From a virus, in IMG/VR virus record IMGVR_UViG_3300042892_004016, positions 1-64,000 of that record: a stretch of 64,000 nt of DNA, one strand, 5' to 3'. Positions 60,554-64,000 of the stretch are shown here, in pieces (the first letter of the stretch is position 1; each line of letters begins with the position of its first letter). A program made the position numbers and the translations under genes. The notes under the pieces were generated by a model, which saw only the letters and a list, made by a program, of their open reading frames with translations, was not told the origin of the DNA and made no database searches.

Positions 60554-61351
60554 ATGGATAACAAAAAATTTGAACAACTGATCGACTTGATCATCAATGA
60601 AAATGAAGACCAAGCTCGTGCTCTATTTCACGATATCGTCGTTGAAAAGTCAAGAGAAATTTATGAATCAATGATGTATGCTGATGAAGGCATGAATCCA
60701 GAAGGCGGTCAAATTGGTGACCTACTGGACGAAATTGACGTAGAACAAACCCAAGGCGTTACCGAAGAAGATGACGAATTTGATGACATCGAAATGGCCG
60801 GCGACGAAGACATGGGCGACGACATGGGCGACGAAGACATGGGCGACGAAGAAGAAGAATTAGAAGACCGCGTTGTTGATTTAGAAGACAAGCTGGACCA
60901 GTTAATGGCTGAGTTTGAAGAACTAATGGGCAGCGACGAAGAAGACATGGGCAGCGACGAAGACATGGGCGACGACATGGGCGATGAAGACATGGGCGAC
61001 GAAGAAATGATGGAAGCATCTGACGACGAAGACCAATTGGCTGAGTCAGTTCAACTGCAAAAAGTAGCCACTGCTAAAATGGGCGATGACGGTGCAAACT
61101 CCAAGAGTGTAGCATTGAGCAAGCCAAAGCTAGTACAGACTGGTGCTAAATCAGTTAACTTTAGTCAAGGTGACGAAAAGGGCCGCACAGCTCCAACAAC
61201 ACAAACAGTTAAAGGCGACTTTAAAAATGCAGTAGGCATCAAAGGTGCAAAAACAGAAACAGCACCAAAGCCGCACACAGCACAAGCAACTGGTGTCAAC
61301 ACCAAGAGTCCAATGGCTGAGTCAAAAAAGTCAACAAAAGTAAGTAAGTAA
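60554..61351 (+). CDS. Highly acidic prohead core protein with internal repeats
   Basis: 265 residues. N-terminal helix (KKFEQLIDLIINENEDQARA), then a very acidic centre with repeated GDEDMGDDMGDEDMGDEE blocks (two near-identical 53-bp DNA copies at 60801-60853 and 60954-61006) flanking a predicted coiled coil (LEDRVVDLEDKLDQLMAEFE), and a basic, Lys/Thr-rich C-terminal third. Position between portal and gp21 and its charge pattern fit a core scaffold protein (T4 gp68-like position). The acidic and basic halves may mimic DNA or pair with gp22. Confidence 0.65.
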   Translation: MDNKKFEQLIDLIINENEDQARALFHDIVVEKSREIYESMMYADEGMNPEGGQIGDLLDEIDVEQTQGVTEEDDEFDDIEMAGDEDMGDDMGDEDMGDEEEELEDRVVDLEDKLDQLMAEFEELMGSDEEDMGSDEDMGDDMGDEDMGDEEMMEASDDEDQLAESVQLQKVATAKMGDDGANSKSVALSKPKLVQTGAKSVNFSQGDEKGRTAPTTQTVKGDFKNAVGIKGAKTETAPKPHTAQATGVNTKSPMAESKKSTKVSK

Positions 61352-61367
61352 GAAAGTCCGAGACCAA

Positions 61368-62018
61368 ATGGCTTTGTATCTCAAAGAACACTTAACATTC
61401 GACCGCGCTAACATGGTGGTCGAAAGCGTTAAGGAATCTGACGGCGAACTAAAGACCCTTTACATGAAGGGTATTTTCATTCAGGGCGGGGTTAAAAACG
61501 CAAATGAGCGCGTTTACCCTGTTTCTGAAATTGAAAGCGCAGTTGGAACGTTAAACGAACAAATCAAAGATGGTTACAGCGTGTTGGGTGAAGTTGATCA
61601 TCCAGACGATCTTAAAATCAATTTAGACCGCGTATCACACATGATTACAAATATGTGGATGGACGGTCCTAATGGTTTTGGAAAACTAAAAATTTTACCA
61701 ACTCCCATGGGTCATTTAGTACAGACCATGCTGGAGAGTGGTGTCAAACTAGGCGTAAGCAGCAGAGGTAGCGGAAACGTTAACGATGGTGATGGCCGTG
61801 TCAGTGACTTTGAAATAGTCACTGTGGATATTGTCGCACAACCTAGCGCACCTAACGCATATCCCAAAGCAATCTATGAAGGCATGATGAACTTGAAGCA
61901 TGGACATAGACTGTTGGACATTGCAAAAGATGCAAGTAGCGATAAAAAAGTACAGAGGTTCTTAAAAGACGAAGTAATTCGCCTTATTAATGATCTCAAG
62001 ATTAAAGGGAAAAAATAA
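61368..62018 (+). CDS. 21: Prohead maturation protease gp21
   Basis: 216 residues (T4 212). Catalytic His in LGEVDHPDD (about residue 77) and Ser in LGVSSRGSG (about 130) match the herpes/T4 prohead protease fold; FEIVTVDIVAQPSAPNAYP follows. It cleaves scaffold and capsid precursors after L/I-x-E. It shares one base with the scaffold start. Confidence 0.94.
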   Translation: MALYLKEHLTFDRANMVVESVKESDGELKTLYMKGIFIQGGVKNANERVYPVSEIESAVGTLNEQIKDGYSVLGEVDHPDDLKINLDRVSHMITNMWMDGPNGFGKLKILPTPMGHLVQTMLESGVKLGVSSRGSGNVNDGDGRVSDFEIVTVDIVAQPSAPNAYPKAIYEGMMNLKHGHRLLDIAKDASSDKKVQRFLKDEVIRLINDLKIKGKK

Positions 62019-63121
62019 TGACTTTAGAAATCATTAAACCATTACTTGAGAGTGGAATCATCAACGAAGAAACCAGCGTCGCCATAAACGAAGCTTGGGA
62101 ATCCAAGTTAAATGAAGCTCGTGAGCAAGTACGTGCAGAACTCAGAGAAGAATTTGCACAGCGTTATGAACATGACAAAGATGTAATGGTGGAAGCCCTA
62201 GACAAGATGGTCACTGCAAGTCTATCAACTGAAATTGAAGAATTTCAATCAGAAAGACAAGCGATGAATGAAGACCGTGTTAAAGCCCAACTAAAATTGC
62301 GCGAAAGTGCCAGCAAGTTCAATGAATTCATGGTAACAAAATTATCAGAAGAAATCAGAGAACTACGTGGTGATCGCAAAATGCAAAATGAAGGTCAACA
62401 AAAGCTTGAGCAATTTATTGTTCATGCTCTTGCCCGTGAAATTAAAGAATTTGCGGAAGACAAGCAAGCAGTAGTTGAAGCTAAGGTCAAATTAGTAGCA
62501 GAAGGTCGTAAGCAATTGGTAGCACTGAAACAGAAGTTTGTTACAGAAAGCGCCAAGCGTATGAATGATGTTGTTACTAGTCATCTTAAAGGGGAAATGA
62601 GTCAATTGAAAGAAGATATCAAAACTGCTCGTGAGAACAGCTTTGGTAGAAAAATCTTCGAAGCGTATGCAACCGAATTTAGCGTTACTCACTTAAATGA
62701 GAAAGCTGAAACTCGTACATTGCTGTCACAGTTAGAAGAAAAAGATCGTCAATTGGCAGAATCCATCAACTCAATCAATGAAACAAAACAATTGGTTGAG
62801 AGCAAAGAACGTGAAGTTCGTGTTATTAAAGAATCCAATCTACGTGAAAAGACCATGAGCGAACTGCTCGGAACTCTTAATCAAGAGAAAGGCACTTTAA
62901 TGCGCAACTTACTAGAAAGCGTCCAGACCCCGCGTCTTCAGACTGCTTTCGACAAGTATCTCCCAGCAGTTCTTAACAACGCCCCAGATAAAGCTGTTAG
63001 CACTAAGGTTTTAAATGAAAGCGTAAAAGAAGTAACCGGGAACAAAGCTGCAATCAAACAAAAAGTTGATGCTGACCAACGTGATAACGTTATCGATATC
63101 AAACGTTTGGCAGGGCTTTAA
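62018..63121 (+). CDS. 22: Prohead core scaffold protein gp22
   Basis: 367 residues, almost wholly charged coiled coil. The opening MTLEIIKPLLESGIINEETS and later KRMNDVVTSHLKGEMSQLKE and VQTPRLQTAFDKYLPAVLN are typical of marine T4-like gp22. Forms the inner core on which the capsid assembles and is then digested by gp21. Overlap with gp21 and a good ribosome site (the next gene has AGGAGA). Confidence 0.9.
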   Translation: MTLEIIKPLLESGIINEETSVAINEAWESKLNEAREQVRAELREEFAQRYEHDKDVMVEALDKMVTASLSTEIEEFQSERQAMNEDRVKAQLKLRESASKFNEFMVTKLSEEIRELRGDRKMQNEGQQKLEQFIVHALAREIKEFAEDKQAVVEAKVKLVAEGRKQLVALKQKFVTESAKRMNDVVTSHLKGEMSQLKEDIKTARENSFGRKIFEAYATEFSVTHLNEKAETRTLLSQLEEKDRQLAESINSINETKQLVESKEREVRVIKESNLREKTMSELLGTLNQEKGTLMRNLLESVQTPRLQTAFDKYLPAVLNNAPDKAVSTKVLNESVKEVTGNKAAIKQKVDADQRDNVIDIKRLAGL

Positions 63122-63152
63122 TTAATAGACATACGAATTAGGAGAAATATTT

Positions 63153-64000
63153 ATGTCACAAGTACTCTTAGAAGGCCGTTGGGACGAAACCAAAGAAGCT
63201 CTGTTAGAAGGCTTAAAAGGTAATCGTCGTTCAACAATGGGTGTTATTTTAGAAAATACCCGTAAAAATTTATTACGTGAATCAAGTGCTGGCACAACTA
63301 CTGCTGGTAACATCGCAACACTTAACCGTGTTATTCTGCCTGTTATCCGTCGTGTAATGCCAACAGTTATCGCTAACGAACTAGTCGGCGTTCAGCCAAT
63401 GACTGGTCCAGTTGGACAGATCCACACACTACGTGTACGTTACGCACAAAGCATGACTGACAGTTCAGCAGCAGCTACTTCTATCACCGCTGGTGAAGAA
63501 GCACTGAGCCCATTCAAGATTGCACAAGCATATTCACGTACACCACAAGGCGCATCATCCGCAACCGGTTATACTGGTAACGATACTGCTGCTCTTGAAG
63601 GCAATGGCGGTAAACAGATCAGCGTACAAATCCTACGTCAAGCTGTTGAAGCTAAGTCACGCAAGCTACAAGCTCGCTGGACATTTGAAGCTGCACAAGA
63701 CGCTCAATCACAACACGGTATTGACGTTGAAGCAGAAATCATGGCCGCACTAGCACAAGAAATTACTGCTGAAATCGACCAAGAGATCCTCTTGAGCCTA
63801 CGTACATTAGCTACAACTGAAGAAACCTTCAACCAAGCTACTGTTAGTGGTACAGCTACATACGTTGGTGACGAGCACGCTGCTTTAGCTGTTCTGATCA
63901 ATCGTGTTGCTAACAAAATCGCTCAACGCACTCGTCGTGGCGCAGGTAACTGGGCAGTTGTTAGCTCAGCAGCATTGACTGTTCTTCAGTCAGCAACAAC
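63153..64000 (+). CDS. 23: Major capsid protein gp23 (3' end outside window)
   Basis: Starts at the ATG at 63153 after AGGAGAAAT; 282 codons are visible. The N-terminus SQVLLEGRWDETKEALLEGL and LNRVILPVIRRVMPTVIANE, LVGVQPMTGPVGQIHTLRV, then KLQARWTFEAAQDAQSQHGI are conserved T4-like gp23 stretches. A gp21 cleavage site of L-x-E type lies at LLRE (about residue 43), which would remove the propeptide. The shell of the head. Confidence 0.95.
   Translation, partial: MSQVLLEGRWDETKEALLEGLKGNRRSTMGVILENTRKNLLRESSAGTTTAGNIATLNRVILPVIRRVMPTVIANELVGVQPMTGPVGQIHTLRVRYAQSMTDSSAAATSITAGEEALSPFKIAQAYSRTPQGASSATGYTGNDTAALEGNGGKQISVQILRQAVEAKSRKLQARWTFEAAQDAQSQHGIDVEAEIMAALAQEITAEIDQEILLSLRTLATTEETFNQATVSGTATYVGDEHAALAVLINRVANKIAQRTRRGAGNWAVVSSAALTVLQSAT

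Overview
This window is part of a large, AT-rich, T4-like tailed phage (myovirus). It carries recognisable homologues of T4 late sigma gp55, gp46/gp47, portal gp20, prohead protease gp21, scaffold gp22, major capsid protein gp23 (cut by the window end), baseplate gp6, gp25, gp53, a gp5-like spike and gp26. The host is inferred to be a methylotrophic betaproteobacterium (Methylophilales-like). Two features support this: the phage encodes a PqqA-type peptide, the precursor of the cofactor of methanol dehydrogenase, and a circularly permuted (two-piece) tmRNA of the kind found in betaproteobacteria. The host is inference; no host sequence is present.

Layout. 1-903: end of a glycine-rich adhesin. 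900-6632: a minus-strand accessory block read as BPL_N amidotransferase, PlcP-like phospholipase C, GT4 glycosyltransferase, PstS, OprP/OprO-like porin, then PqqA, ending in a terminator; a small unknown gene follows. 6660-7072: permuted tmRNA and its promoter. 7069-8374: a possible ADP-ribosyltransferase-like protein and four small membrane or secreted proteins. 8391-20513: tail fibre and adhesin genes with many Ig-like repeats. 20531-47517: the baseplate cluster on the minus strand, including a single 13.8-kb gene for a 4595-aa protein. 47655-51986: gp55, gp47, gp46 and a PD-(D/E)XK nuclease on the plus strand. 51990-52500: no protein gene, but a dense series of hairpins that looks like a large structured RNA. 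52520-53574: gp26 and a small partner on the minus strand. 53655-64000: two tape-measure-like proteins and the head genes on the plus strand.

How it fits together. The accessory block reads as a metabolic takeover kit. A phosphate-selective porin (outer membrane) and PstS (periplasm) would capture phosphate. PlcP would release phosphate from host phospholipids, and the glycosyltransferase would rebuild the lipids as glycolipids. PqqA would feed PQQ synthesis and so methanol oxidation. Early or host-type genes have sigma70-like promoters (pstS, tmRNA, gp55, gp47). Structural genes carry (T/C/G)(A/T)TAAATA-like late boxes that the encoded gp55 would be expected to read; in several cases the box sits only 4-5 nt before the ATG, which predicts leaderless mRNAs.
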